64,000 bases of DNA from Crotophaga sulcirostris (taxonomy: Eukaryota > Chordata > Aves > Cuculiformes > Crotophagidae). A program made the position numbers and the translations under genes. Positions 38,001 through 51,033 of the stretch are shown here, in pieces. Location: positions 124,001 to 188,000 of the forward strand of contig VYZB01000530.1 in assembly GCA_013397455.1 (NCBI GenBank), in the 5' to 3' direction. Position 1 is the stretch's first letter. Every line of letters starts with the position of its first letter. The notes below the pieces were generated by a model. The model saw only the letters and a program-made list of their open reading frames with translations. It was not told the origin of the DNA and did not search any database.

Positions 38001-40578
38001 GAAATTTCTACTTTCCTGTCTGGTGTAGTAGTCTGCTGAATTTATATGCCATGCACTCTACAGTTCCAAGAAGCTAAATTTGAACATAAGAGGCAGATTC
38101 AATTTGTCTTTTTCAGACATGTATTCTGTTTATACATTCCTATCCGTGTTACAAAAGATTGTAAGAGCTTTTTTTTTTTTTTAAATTTGGAATGTCTCGT
38201 TTTTCTGAGAGTGGTTTTATAAGAGCAACCAGGCAATCAGTGTGCAAGGGCTGTCTGCTACCTTGGGAACGTGGGGCCCTTGTTTATAATCCTCAGGAAA
38301 ATCTTTCTGAGCCTTATTTCCCTTCTTATGTGAAGTACAATGCTACTATCAAGCTCAGCACTACTACACACCAAAACAAGAAATGCTCACTGAAATATGT
38401 ATGTGAGCAGTAAATACACCACTCCCATGCAGTAGTGTTCACTGACAATTCTTACAAGTTAAACATCATTTAAACTTCTGCTAAATATACACATTTTCTG
38501 ATCATGGTAAAATAAACGATGGTTGCACAGAAATCAGTGTCTATAAAACTGTCCATGAGTTATCTGAATCTTAGAGAAGGACTCAAATATTAATAATTTT
38601 CTATTTCAAAATGATATTTTCTGTTAAGTTACAAAAGAGGAGATACTTTTTTCCTACTAATTAGTTTTGTGATGGAGATAGATAGGCATATTTATTAAGG
38701 CATTAGGAGGTATTACTCATGATAGCAGAAGATGGACTACAGAACAGTCCCTGTTACTCATATGCCATTGTTCATGTACAGTCCCAGCTGTATCTAAATA
38801 TATTTGAGTCCTGCTTAGAGGAGTGTCCTGCAATCACTTTAATGAGCCACATTACTGTCTATACCCAAATAGTATGTCTATGTTGCAAAATAAAATAGGA
38901 TCAGGGAGAGAACTAAAGCACTGAACCTCCTTTTGTCCACATGGTAGAACATTATTTTGCATTTTGGTTCTTTCTTTGGTAGTGCTTGAGCTAGCTTTCC
39001 ACAGGACAAAAAGCATAGACATTGTCTGGAATAGATAGATCATTCTAGGAAATCTTTAATTAGCAATATAGACAAAGATGCAGCAGATGGCCAAGACAGG
39101 CCTCCAGTGCTATCTAAGAAGGCTTTGCGACTTCAAGAACTTCCATATGCTCAAACGCCAGCCCATGGTATATGCAATCCATGCTCTCAGTTTTGTATCA
39201 TAAAATCCAATGTAGTTAGCTTATGACACATCTCTTCTTATTTTGAATACTTTGAAAAGAGACCATACCTAAGATGATAATTACATATTATGCTATTTAT
39301 TGTGCTCTAGAATGAACTAAATATCAGTCATATGGATCTAAGACACTCCGCACTGGTTGGTCTTAGGGCTGGGGTTCTATTACTGGGACTGATCCATTTA
39401 CTTGTATAGCCACTGTTGCTTCACAGTAAACACTGATTATAACCCTGAAGACAGAAGAAGAACATCCTCTAGAGCTCACAGGATCTGGCATATCTGAGGA
39501 GGCCTACTGCCTTATGCAAATAAACTATACTCACTGGTATACCTAGCTGCCTGGCTAATACTAGCAGTTTAGTACAATTTAATGTGCACTGTGTGTGCTT
39601 TCTTCACCTGACATGCGCTTCTGCAGAACAGGAGATCAACACAAGGTGGGAAGTTTCAAGGGTCTCCTTTGAGACCAGAGCTGACATAGCTTTGTGGAGT
39701 GTTATAAACATCAGGCACAGAGACTAGTTCTAAAACACAGGTTAATTTTTTGAGTTTTGTAGTAATCTCTGTAGCCAGAAATAATTGACAAGTATACTGG
39801 CATTAATGTAATTTTTTGCACCAACAGTACTTTAATCAATAGCTCTCTCCAATTTCTATAGACTTACAAATCTCTTTCAAGTCACACAAGCACTCATGAG
39901 AAAGGTTTGTTCTCAGCCCAGTCTAATTAACTAATGAAGTCATAACCAAGAGGTGTTGATTCCTTTCCTGGGCCACACTGAACTGCAGACATAGAAACCC
40001 AGAGCACCTGGAGAGCCCAAGGACTCGTTGAAACTATTCCTCTAAATATTGTTTCCTGCTTTTCACTTGTGGTATTATTTCAATTGCTTTTCTTTAAGTA
40101 ATTTCAAGCTTCACCCATGTTCACAAGTTCTCTTAATTGTTTCAAATGTAATTAATACAATGCTTACTACTTCTTCTCATCATCACTTAAGTATTTAAGG
40201 AAATAAGCTCAACTTACTCTTTTTTATTACCTTCTAAGTGGTTTAACTTCAATTTTATAACACGATATTTGTCAAACAAAAATATTTACTTACAAAAATT
40301 TTAGAAATCTGCATTATAACAATAGTCCTTAAATACAGCGGTGTAAGTAAGCAGAGTTAACATCTGGGTTTAATTTTGACATAATTGCACAGACCTATAT
40401 ATGCAATTTTTAGACTCTTAAGGGAGTGCGATAGACATAAATCATTTAGCAAACATAAAAACATTTCTCACTCTTTTTTAGGGAAAATAATTGACAACAC
40501 GTCTCTTAGTGGGAAGTTATGCAGCAGCCCTGGAACAACCTTCAGTCTGCACTATGAGCCATTCACGTAGAAATTTTT
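32009..40578. other. Unique sequence, no gene recognised
   Basis: This 8.6 kb holds no recognised gene or interspersed repeat. Two blocks stand out as less AT-rich. One is 34936-35228, with open frames on the plus strand in two phases and a pyrimidine tract plus CAG near 35070 that resembles a splice acceptor. The other is 36124-36620, with open frames on the minus strand. Neither gives a protein pattern I know. Short CA-rich (32203-32228) and A/C-rich (32093-32145, 35524-35545) tracts and a T14 run (38169-38182) are present. Confidence 0.5.
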
Positions 40579-40985
40579 CTGCTCTACTCTGCACTGGTGT
40601 GGTCCCACTTCAAGTAGTGTGTGCAGTTTTGGGTCCCACAGTATAAAAAGGGTATCAAGCTGCTAGAGAGTGTGCGGAGGAGGCCACAAAGCTGGTGAAG
40701 GGTCGAGGGGAAGCTCCATGTGGTGAGGCTACAGTCACTTGGTGCGTTCAGCCTGGAGAAGAGGATGCTGAGGGGGGATCTCATCACAGTTTATTGCTTC
40801 TTCACATAGGAAGGAGGAGGAGCAGGCACTGATCTCTTCTCTCTGGTGACCAATGACAGGACCTGACACCAAGGCAGAAAGATGTGCCAGGGGAGGGTTA
40901 GGCTTGATGTTAGAAAAACGTTCTTCACCCAGAAGGTGGTGGAGCACTGGAACAGATCCCCAGGGAAGGAGACACGGTGCCAATA
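40579..40985 (+). mobile_element. CR1 LINE fragment lacking its 3' end
   Basis: Plus-strand CR1 ORF2 C-terminal region: 'ctctactctgcactggtgtggtcccacttcaag', 'gtgtgcagttttgggtccca', 'cagcctggagaagagga' and 'gttagaaaaacgttcttcaccc' follow one another in CR1 order. The frame 40882-41073 begins RVRLDVRKTFFTQKVVEHWNR, the conserved ORF2 C-terminal pattern. Similarity stops near 40985, within the last ORF2 residues, so the 3' UTR and terminal ATTCTATG-type repeat that CR1 copies normally keep are missing. Both ends are therefore truncated, the 3' loss most likely by later deletion. Confidence 0.92.
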
Positions 40986-42611
40986 CGCAACAGAAGAAAC
41001 ACAAGGAATATTCATTATAACAAGGGCAGTCAGTGCTTCTGTTTCATTCTTCTCAGGCCCTGGTCATCATTAGTTACAGCCTCTTCATGTATGACACTCA
41101 AGGAATGCAGCCTGAATTAGTTAAAAATGTGAATCTAATCTTCATTGGTGAAACCATATTGAATCCATGCATTTGGTTTAATCAAATTGACTGAAGGGTA
41201 TTAATTTAATTCCTTAAATTAAGGCCACTTCACACACTTTTTATTTTAAATTTCGTATGCTAGTGTATTTTCCTCAAAGACAGAATACAGTCACCCTTAA
41301 TGCATTAAAAATATATATTTATAACACTCTGAGCTGATCTTTCAAATAATTGGTGGTTTAATACAACAAGGAAAGGATTATCCTAATAATGTAATTCTGT
41401 AGTTCTGTTCTTCAGTTGTGACTAACACTACATAGAGTAAAGAATAACTGGGTTTATGACTTTGTAACATTTTTTTTTAGTATATCTTTAATTTTCTTTT
41501 CAGCTAAAGCAAATATGTCAAATTACAATGTGTCAACCAACTTACCACAAACCCTCATAGGTTTTTTGAAAGCATCATTTGTGTTTAATTTTTATCTGTC
41601 TCTTGCAGGGTATTCATTCTAAGTCATCTTGATAATGATTTTACCGAGGACCTAATGGGTGGATCCTCACTCTTCACTCTGGTACCTCAGATGACAGTGA
41701 CACACTTGAAAAATTACTGAAAGCTCAGAAATCAGCTTCTGGGGTTCACCAGTCCAAGAAATCAGCCTTGTATTCTCTTAGGTACTCATGCCCCCCAGAG
41801 GCCCAGCACAGAGGAAGTTACAACACACAAACTGAAGAGTAAATTTACACAGGACTATTGGATTCATGAAAGTGAAGAAGATAAGCCTCAAAAAAAAATC
41901 CCTATCATAATTGAGTGCCACAATCCTAGCCAGGTCTTTTGAAAACAAATGCTTAATTAAACTAGTGCAAAAAGACCCTGAAGTTTTTATGTAGCCCAAC
42001 AAAAGCTGAACACCACACATAACTTTTCATGAATTCCATAGTGCAAGCCATGAATCAGTGGCAATTGCCTATATCCCCTATTTCTGTTTTGCTATGATTG
42101 GATTTATGTATATGGATATGCTGATTTAATATTTGAAATGTTTATGTCTATGTAAGCAAAACTTTCAACTTATTAAGTGTGGGTAAACCCTTTTCTGTTT
42201 TATCAGTGTGGAAAAACATTATATTATTATATAAGAGGTCAGGTTTTTGAAAGACTGTTGGAAAATTCCATTTCTAATAACTTTGAAAGGCCTGTGCTCA
42301 TATGTGCTGTCTTACCAGTCACGCTTATACAGAGTATTGTAAATCTTAATTATTTGAATTGGTTTGAATATACTGTTTGAATATACTGACTAGGGAAAAA
42401 GGTTGTGGTGTAAAAAGTTGACTCTGTAGAATGGAAATATGAGAGATAATAATTATATTAGAAACTAGGGAAGAATTTGTATTCTAGGTTTATAAAAACC
42501 AGATTAGATTTCTTAATTTCAGCTGCATTTCTGCTCTAACATTGCAGCTATAATACACAACTAAGCTCAGAAGTGGTGAAATCAGACATACTGAAACTAT
42601 ACAGGAGGAAC
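40986..42611. other. AT-rich unique sequence
   Basis: No gene or repeat recognised. Confidence 0.5.
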
Positions 42612-42800
42612 CAGAAACCTTGGCCCTGTCCCAAAGATACGACATTATTGGCAATAGTGAAACCTGTTGGGATGAGTCGTGCCACTGGTGTGCCGTGATT
42701 GATGGTTATAGGCTATTCAGGAGGGACAGACCAAGCAGGCAAGCTTTGGGGGCGGGGGGATGGGGGTTGTATGTAACAAAAGGGCTGAAATGTAGGGATA
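42612..42800 (+). mobile_element. CR1 ORF2 endonuclease-domain fragment
   Basis: The plus frame starting at 42620 reads LSQRYDIIGNSETCWDES, then HW...VIDGYRLFRRDR and GGWGLYV. This matches the N-terminal apurinic-like endonuclease domain of CR1 ORF2: the segment 'YDIIG..ET.WD.S', where the acidic residue of the ET pair is catalytic in this endonuclease family, followed by 'DGY.LFRRDR...GG.GLYV'. Similarity ends near 42800, and no downstream reverse-transcriptase part follows. Because CR1 copies are usually 5'-truncated, an isolated 5' piece implies a longer ancestral insertion later cut by deletion. It is not functional. Confidence 0.85.
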
Positions 42801-44752
42801 ATCAATGCAGTTGGATATATTTTAACTTTTACTCACCATTGGCTAAATTAAGAGATGCACAATAATGACAAACAATCTCTTAAATGGTGAGCCTGCTCTG
42901 CATTCAATCCTCCTTGTGTCGACTCACTGCCCTGTGTCCAGGCATTTCACAAGAGCAGTGAAAGTCACACAGGCTTTCCCCTTCTCATTATTAAAATGTC
43001 TTCAGAGCATTTCACCTTATTCTTAAATTTCAGTTAACATCGTTTACTGTTGGTGTTGAGGAATTTTTCTTTTTAATGTAAATGCTTTTTAAAGATGAGC
43101 CTTATCTTCATGAATTTGGGAATGAAGTTTTAGCATATACAGAGTATAACTAATATAAATGAACATGAAAAACCATTGTCAAAAAGAAATGGTCATTAAA
43201 AGTCATTAATGAAGAGAAGTCATTAAAATACATTCTTCGTTTCAGAAATTGCTGTATTGCTAAATCACTCTTTGAAAGTGCTGCTTCTGTGACACTTGCT
43301 GAGAAGACTTGATAGGATGTTGAAAACCTTGCAGTCGATCTGTAAATCAACAAAAATATGTTTCTCACAACATCTATATAAACCTGAGGGGAGAAAAGCT
43401 ATCCCATATTTCCTTCATTAATGTGTTATTGTGCTTGCAGCATTGGCTACAACGCTATATCAGCACTCACAGGAAGAGCATTGTGTTTTGAGATTTTGGC
43501 AAGGGCGTTTTAAATAAAGTCCTATGTAAATATAAAAATAAAGAATTAACTGTAACTTACCAAAGAGATAGTTGAGGAAAAAATGAATGAAGCAAGAAAG
43601 GCTCTCAAACTATGTAGTAAAATATAAGCAGAGACTACACTACAGAGCCTTAAACTTGTTAAGCTTGATTTGACTCTCTCTAACCATGATGTTGAGCTCT
43701 GTAATGCTACCAAGCTCAGTGTCTTACTTTGGATTTACTGCAAGTGCCATAGAATATAAAGACAAAGAGATCACAGATCCTTAAACTTAAAATCAGGGTT
43801 TTTTACTGCCTGATTATAACCTAGAGATATACCACCAATTACATTATTAAAGTGAGTGGGTTTAGATTTACTTCTATTCTTCCAAACTGATGTTTGCTGC
43901 ATTTTGTGTTCTGGAATCACTTTTTTTTTTTTTTTTCATCTTGCATTTCTTTCAGGAAATTGAAAATATACATCACTAAAAACTTTCAGGAGAAGGAATG
44001 AAGAGAGGGGTTTTTTTAGGCACGTGCCTTAAAATCATGGTACAGGATAACACTGTATAAAAATAAATTGCTAGACTACCCAATGACATGACAATGGTTT
44101 TCTGGGTTTTTGTGCAGCACAGCAATAAGTCGTTTAAGTTGTCTTCATTTCTTAAAATAAATTGTCAGAAAACAGGAAACTCAGATAGCCATTGGTTACA
44201 GTAGACAATACCTTTAGTTAATTCTAGTTTTGAGTATGTGAGGTGAATATGATCAGTTATTTTTGTAGGCAGCTGTTTCTGTCCCTGTGCCTTCAAGCTC
44301 TACCCAGTTGGCTGAGATGTGAACAGAAACCCCAAGGGGTGCAGTTTTTGAAATGGATCCAAAGCAGCTTGGCTCACGTTGTGTTTCATGTACGTTTTAC
44401 TTTGGATCATGATGACATAGGCTAAAAATAGCTGAGATGTTTGTGCTGTTCATGAAATAGCAAATACTCTGGGTTTCTCTCTGTCAAAACTAGACAAACT
44501 AAATATCTGTAGTCTGACAGCTGTGTTCCTGCTGTCATTCCTGTGTGAGCTGGTACCGCTGTAGAAGAAACTGGTAGGGTTACAGGAGAAAATTTTGCAT
44601 CGTGTTAGAATATGCAACAAAAATGTGATGGCATATTGATGCACACTTGTCTCCAGAAGGTGGTGGTCTCATGGATTAGGATGAATTTTAAATGCATTAA
44701 ATTTGAAATAACTTTGGAAATAATTGTGGGAAGATTTTTTAGGCTGTGTTTG
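42801..44752. other. AT-rich unique sequence
   Basis: No gene recognised. A T16 run is at 43921-43936. Confidence 0.5.
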
Positions 44753-44866
44753 TCCTTTCTCTCCCTCTCTCTTGTCCCCTCCTCCCTCCTTCCTTCCCTC
44801 CTTCCTTCCTTCCTTCCTACCTTCCTTCTTTCCTCTCCTTTTCTTTCTTTCTTTCTTTCTTTCTTT
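44753..44866 (+). repeat. Polypyrimidine tract ending in (CTTT)n
   Basis: About 110 bases are almost purely C and T, passing from CCCTCTCT through (CCTT)n to a (CTTT)n run at 44843-44866. Open frames across it (Ser/Phe/Leu/Pro repeats) are artefacts of composition. Confidence 0.95.
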
Positions 44867-45590
44867 ACATAAAAATACTAATTATCAGAAATGTGAGAAT
44901 GTAGAGGATAATTTATATTTTTCTTACCTTTTACTATTCTGTAGTTCCTTTTCTGTAGTTTCTTTAGTAATCAACTTTTGTTTAACTTCCCTAGTAAGAC
45001 CACTACATATCTCCCAGTCTCCTGAGTGGTGGAACTGAGAGTGTAGATCTAGGGCAGTGAATCCCTGCCACGGAGGAATGTAGTGCAAACAGACTGGAGA
45101 ACAGTCACTCCCTCTGCAGTCTCCTCACCTGCTGAAAAGACAAAACCAAAGCTCAAACAATCCCCAGCTCCATTTCTCAACTTAATTTCTGACTGTCATT
45201 TAACCACTATGATTTATTTGATAGTTTCAGATTTTTTTTATTGATACAGACACCCTTATATATTGGTGCCCAAAATATTTTCTCTATATAATTGATTGAT
45301 TCTAACCAGCTCACTAAACCTTATGGGATTTTAGTTCATTTCAAGACGAAAATAGTGTTTTTAAAATGCTTTAATTTCTTCAGAATTACAAAGCTGTTAA
45401 AAATAACTGGTGCCTCTGCTGGCCTCGTGCAATATTACTCAAATCAAATATATGTTTTTGTATGTATTCAAAGATGCCAGATATGCAATTTAGGAAGACT
45501 AGGAGAAGTATCCTTGAAGTTTACTTGATGTGGTTGAAAAATGCTAAAAACTTGCTTCGCTCTGTTTTTTTGTGAAAGAAAACTAAGACA
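44867..45590. other. Unique sequence
   Basis: No gene or repeat recognised. Confidence 0.5.
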
Positions 45591-46785
45591 ATCATAGAAT
45601 GTCCTGAGTTGGAAGGGACCCACAAGGATCATCAAAACCAACTCCTATCCCTGCATAGGACAACCCCAAAATTCACACCGTGTGTCTGAGGGCACTGTCC
45701 AAATGCTTCTTGAATATTTTCAGGCTTGGCGCCATGACTGCTTCCCTGGGGAGCCGTTCCATTGCTGCATCAATCTCTCTGTGGAGAACTCTTTCCTAAT
45801 ATCCAACCTAAACTTCCCCTGGCACATCTTCCTGCTATTCCCTTGGGTCACCAGAGAGAAGAGGTTAGTGTGTGCTCCTCCTCCTTCCCTTGTGAGGAAT
45901 ACCACAAGGAGGTCTCCTCAGCCTCCTCTTCTCCAGGCTGAACAAACCAAGTGACTTTAGTCACTCCTCATATGTCTTCCCCTCTAAAACCTTCACTAAC
46001 TTTGTGGCCTCCTCTGGACACTCTCCAGTATTTCTATGTCTTTTTGATACTGTGGTGTCCCAAACTGCATACAGAACTTGAGGTGGGGTCACTCCAGTGC
46101 GGTGTAGAGCAGGACAATCACCTCCCTCACCCAGCTGGCAGTGCCGTGTTTGATGCACCCCAGGACAGGATTGACCCTCTTGGCTGCCAGGGCACACTGT
46201 TGGCTCATGTTCAACTTGCCATTGACCAGAATCCCCAGGTCCCACTCTGCAGGGCTGCTCTCCAGCCTCACTCCCCAGTCTGTGTGTATCCAGGGTTGCT
46301 GTGTCCCGGGTGCAAAATCCAGTACTTGCCTTTGTTAAACCCAATGTGATGGGTGATTGCCCAGCTCTCCCATCTATCGTGATCCTTCTGCAGGGTCCCT
46401 TTGCCCTCAAGAGTGTCAACAGCTTCCCCCGGTTTCATGTCATCACCAAATAGTACTGTCCCTAAAATGAATCCCTGTGGAACCCTGCTGGTGACTGTTC
46501 ATCAGCCCGAAGGAACCCCATTCACTGTGACCCTTTGAGCTTGACCCATCAGCCAGTTGTTCACCCATTGCATTATATGTTTATCCAGCTGTTTGCTGGG
46601 AATTTTGTTTAGGAGGATACTGTGAGAGACAGTATCAAAGGCGTTGCTGAAATCCAGAAAGATTACATCAGTTGGTTTCCCTTGGTCAACTAGGTTGGTC
46701 ACCTTGTCGTAGAAAGATATCAAGTTTGTCAAGCAGGACCTTCCCCTTAAAAACCCGTGCTGGTTGGGACCAGTCAATAATCTGA
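45591..46785 (-). mobile_element. CR1 LINE, 1.2 kb copy with RT-core deletion
   Basis: The longest younger CR1 copy here, on the minus strand, with its 3' end at 45591 (plus strand 'atcatagaatgtcctgagttggaag'). The minus frame 46502-46792 encodes reverse-transcriptase blocks: HGFLRGRSCLTNLISFYD, then DVIFLDFSNAFDTVSH (motif A with catalytic Asp), then NWL.GQ.QRVTVNG. Beyond a small disruption a second frame continues VPQGFILGTVLF and then directly Gly-Asp-Asp (codons at 46439-46444). Compared with CR1 as I recall it, roughly 19 residues between VLF and the catalytic Ala-Asp-Asp are missing. The minus frame 45961-46419 and others carry the remaining ORF2 tail ([30 protein letters not shown]). 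Stops and frameshifts throughout mean it is dead. The 5' truncation is near 46785. Confidence 0.95.
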
Positions 46786-49700
46786 GAGGCACTAATCAAC
46801 CACGTGTATATGAGGAACAATGTGGCTGAGTCCTATTCATTTTAAATTGTAGTGTATTAAAAAAAGCAAGTGTGGTGCCAATGCATTATTTTTGTGAAGT
46901 ATTCATATTTTACTCATTAATAGCTCTGAGGTATTTATGGGAAGCTAACCATAAAAGGTAAAAGCTACAATAAGATTTGAAAGATATTGGATGCTAAAGT
47001 AACACCAGTTCATGGGACACACAATCAAAAATAAAGAAGGACAGGTTATTCATTAGAAAGCTTAAATCTCTGTAAAGTTTATTCTTGGTCATCTGTATTC
47101 CTTTTGTTGATTCTTCTTCACTTTCTGCAGAAATATAGGGCCAAATGTGAAAGAGGGAAGAGTTATGTTTTTTTCTGACAGTTCTGCATCTACCTGAAAC
47201 CTGTCCTTCCTTCCATATGAGATTTAGCGTTGTTGTCCTTACAATGAGAAAGGGCAAACTCTAATCTTCTCTAGATTATGTAAAGAGCACCTCCAAACAT
47301 GACTATCCTTTCCAGTGGAATGAGCTGAAATCCTACAAGCCCTGCAATACTCTCCTTCAACTGGTTGTTAGAGTGACTGAATCAGAAACATGGATCAGAT
47401 TCCTCAAAATTCTTCCCTCTATGGTTTGTTAACCCATTTGTTCTTCTGCTATGGGTCATTGTAGGTATAAACTAAGATTTATCATTAACTGGCACCACTG
47501 AATATGACAATTTCTGACTTCTACTGTGCATATTTATTGTGTGTACTAATTAAGGATATATATAATAGTATAAAAGTGTGCATTAAAATCCCTGAGACTT
47601 CACCAGGCAGGAGGTACTCAGGTTTGTCTTTAACACTTCTGACCAAAGGAGTCTCTGAGGAAAAGAGACTGGCAAAACCATCAGCAGACTTAGGTTGAGA
47701 CCAGACAAAAGAGACAAAAAATATCTTTGCAAAGCTGACTGAATTCCCATGTCTTTTGGAAGTTGTCAAGAAGACTTAACTGTTATTCGAGAAGAAAAAA
47801 GAAATATTGAGGGTAATGATGAGAAATCCAGGCTGAAGTAGGAAACAACTGTGAGGATTTTAGAACAAAGAGATGAATTATACTGGAAGAAAAAGACACT
47901 CTTTAATTGGTGAGAAGAAAGGAAGGTTGAGAAAGAAGTCAGAAACATGAAGAAGGGAGAAACAGAAAGATACTGGACGACCATTTTTTAAATGTTACAG
48001 GGAAATGATCACATCTGGAGGTTCTTTGTTTTCATTGAGACATTTATAAAGAATATATATTTTCCCCACAGAAACATTGAGTATTCTAGGCAAGAACCTA
48101 TCCTTTGCCCAGAAAAAAACCCCCACACTCTTGAAAACATTTTGGTGAAAATAACAAACAGATTTTTTAACTTTTGCCATATGGTAAATGATTCAAATTA
48201 AGTATCCAAACTTTTGAACTTTATGCATGAATCAAATAAAATTTCAAGCAGCAAGGAAAGAGTAAAAATAACTGCAACGTGATATCCCAGAAGGGTGCCA
48301 TTCCATGAAATCCAGTTACTACTATTCATCTTCGTAGAAAATGTAATTTACAAGTCAATTTTGAGCTAATACCTCTTTATATTTCCAAGGATGGCAATGT
48401 GTCCAATAAGAATAAAATTTTATGATCTTAAATTGTCTAAATTTGGTGGGTATTTATAGGATAACCAGTATCCCCTTATTAGCTGACTAGATAGTTTTCT
48501 CCTTCAGTATATTTCGAACATAGAACAATTTAATAGGGATTGCTGTTAAATTTTACTTAAGAAGACAATGAAATGAAACCACATGTAAAGTTATCCTGAA
48601 GAATAAACTTTGGGAACACCAATGTGACTTTTGATTTTCAAAATGTTTATACATATATACATGCATGTAAATATACATGTGTTTGTGTACTGCTCCATAC
48701 AGATATTTTCACCAATGAGTGAGAAAGCTTCTTGGTAACAAAAACTACATCAGTTAACATTACCGTTTCTCAAGACCGCATTTGCAATGAAACCAAGATT
48801 AAGATTAAAACAATGGCAGCATTACAATTACATACTTCATCACATTCAACATACTTTATGTTGAAAAGCTATGGCGCATTCTTGTAACAAATGTGCAGGG
48901 TCCTGCAATATATTGCAATTCTGATAAGAAATAGTAATATGAAAAAATCCTCAAAGTTGAAATAAGCTAATGTATTTGCAACCATTTATATTTGTAAAAT
49001 ATGATCCCTACTAGAACAAATCAAATTTTTAAGCTCAAGGTGTACTGTAAATCAGAATGGAGAGCTATTTATTGGTAAAATATGGCACCTTAGGAAAGCA
49101 TTATCATAACCCTTTTGTATCTAACCATGCTGGAACAAGTGTGTGTATCTCCTAAAAGGTAGAAATGGCAAATAAAATGCAGCTTCCACATTAAATTTGG
49201 AGCTTTAATTTTCTATGTTTTCTATTTCCACGTCACTGTACACTATGCAGCGTTGTCTTATGCTATCTGTGAGTGAGCAGAGCACCATCCTAAGGCAGTA
49301 AGCCTGTATTTCAGAAACAAAAATAGTAAATCAAACCTTGATATAGTGCTGCTATAAGCATACGGCTTCTCAGTCCAGGTCTAGCTGTCTGAGAGCTCAC
49401 TCAAGTCTACCTGTCTACCTACACAACAGTGATCTAAGAGACTATGCCAACTTGAGAATGTTAAGGTTTAGAATTTTAATCATGGTTATTCAAGCATAAT
49501 GGCACTAGAAAGGTATAATAATTTTATTTCATGCTAACGCAGTCATAAATTTCTTGTCCATAATCAGTAAAAATGCATAATTTCTAGGTGTTGTCAGCAA
49601 TTCTTATGGACCCAGGAAGTGCCTGAATGAGGTGTATTACATCTCTAGGTGATAGATTAGCTATTCCTGTTTAAAATGCCAGTGTCGTGATTTTTTTTTT

Positions 49701-50900
49701 TCTGGCCTCCTGTACAGACCCTCTGTTCACAGCATCTTTTCCCTAGCACTTAACTGGTGGTTCTCATCATAGGGACTGTAACTGTACTCCAAGAATATGG
49801 GAAATATAGAATCCTATTCCTGCAGTAATATAGAATACTTTCCTTTTTTCAAAGATTTCAAATTAAATGAATTCTTGCAGAAATCAGCAAAGATTTAGGA
49901 TGTTCCTTGCTGCACTTCTGCATCCTTTTGCTATTAAAATGATCAAGGTTTATGACTGAATGAAACCCATAACTGAGGCTGGCGAATTTTACGCTGAATG
50001 ACTTCCTACTGCTGTCCAAGTATTCTTCACTGGAAGTGGAGGTTCAGATCTGCTGACTGTATGATTGGTTTATGCCATCGGTGCAGAGGTCCTGCCATTT
50101 AAACCATGAATCCTGAATATTTTAAGTAGATGTCTGACTACAGTTCTCTAAATTAAACATTAGTCATTGCTATGACTTTTCAAGGTGAATATAAGCCACT
50201 AGATTCAGCTCCACCACGGCTTTGGTCCTGTGCTCGGTTTCTCTGAAGTGCTTGCAGTATGGGTTATAGCCATCTTTCTGCAGTCCTGGATTTACTGTAC
50301 CTTCAGGCCACTCACACACACTGGAAGGGCAAACCCACCTAGTTTTCCAGCCTACACTTATCAGGACTGTAGTCTGTGGACTCCGCACTGAGAATCTGCC
50401 TTGTTCACCACAGCACATCACTGAAGTGATTACTGAATTACTGTTCCCTCAGGGAGAATGACAGGGTTGTTTTGTGGCTAGATTCCACTCATCCAATTTA
50501 TTCAGATCAATAGTATTTCACATAAGGCATAAAATGAGTACAGTTCATGGAATTGTCATATGCCCCCACTCATGGGAAATTTTGATCTCCTTGTTCTTTG
50601 CTGCAATGACAACACAGTAGGATGCAAGCAGTCAAGCAGATTTCTGAAGGTGACAGAAGTACAAGGTGGGCCATCACTATGTGACACGCAACTGGTTCTG
50701 CTATTCACTGGCAAAGAATAACTGGTTGGGGAGACTGTAATCAATACCAGTCTTGGCTGTAGCAACCTTGAAGCAGTGGAGCTCAGAATGCTAAGGGGAG
50801 TGGTAAAAAAGAGGAGTAAGAGTAATGACCCTCCACTTCGGGCAAGTATACTTAAGCGTATTCGGGAAACTTCTCAGTGGGATCCTGTGAGATGACAATA
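46786..50900. other. AT-rich unique sequence
   Basis: No gene is recognised; frames are under 85 codons. The block 50160-50470 is less AT-rich, but I cannot assign it. An A-rich/CCCCC tract lies at 48109-48126. Confidence 0.5.
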
Positions 50901-51033
50901 TCATAGAATCACAGAGTCACTGAGGTTGGAAAAGACCTCTAAGACCACCAAGCCTACCTGTCAGCCCAACACCACCATACCTAATAAACCGTGTCCCAAA
51001 CTGCCACATGTACACATTTCTTTAACACCTCCA
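50901..51033 (-). mobile_element. CR1 LINE 3' end, left part of split copy
   Basis: The plus strand reads 'tcatagaatcacagagtcac' and 'gaggttggaaaagacctcta', the complement of a CR1 3' end. Similarity runs to about 51033 (ttctttaacacctcca) and breaks abruptly. It resumes at 51498 in the same orientation and at the expected next point of the CR1 sequence, so the two parts belong to one copy interrupted by the plus-strand CR1 at 51034-51497. Confidence 0.88.

Noticed and set aside
44612..45038. Two Ser/Phe/Leu-rich frames
   Set aside because: They cross the polypyrimidine (CCTT)n/(CTTT)n tract; composition alone explains them.
45682..46349. Plus-strand frames of 90 and 132 codons
   Set aside because: They are antisense to the minus-strand CR1 at 45591-46785.
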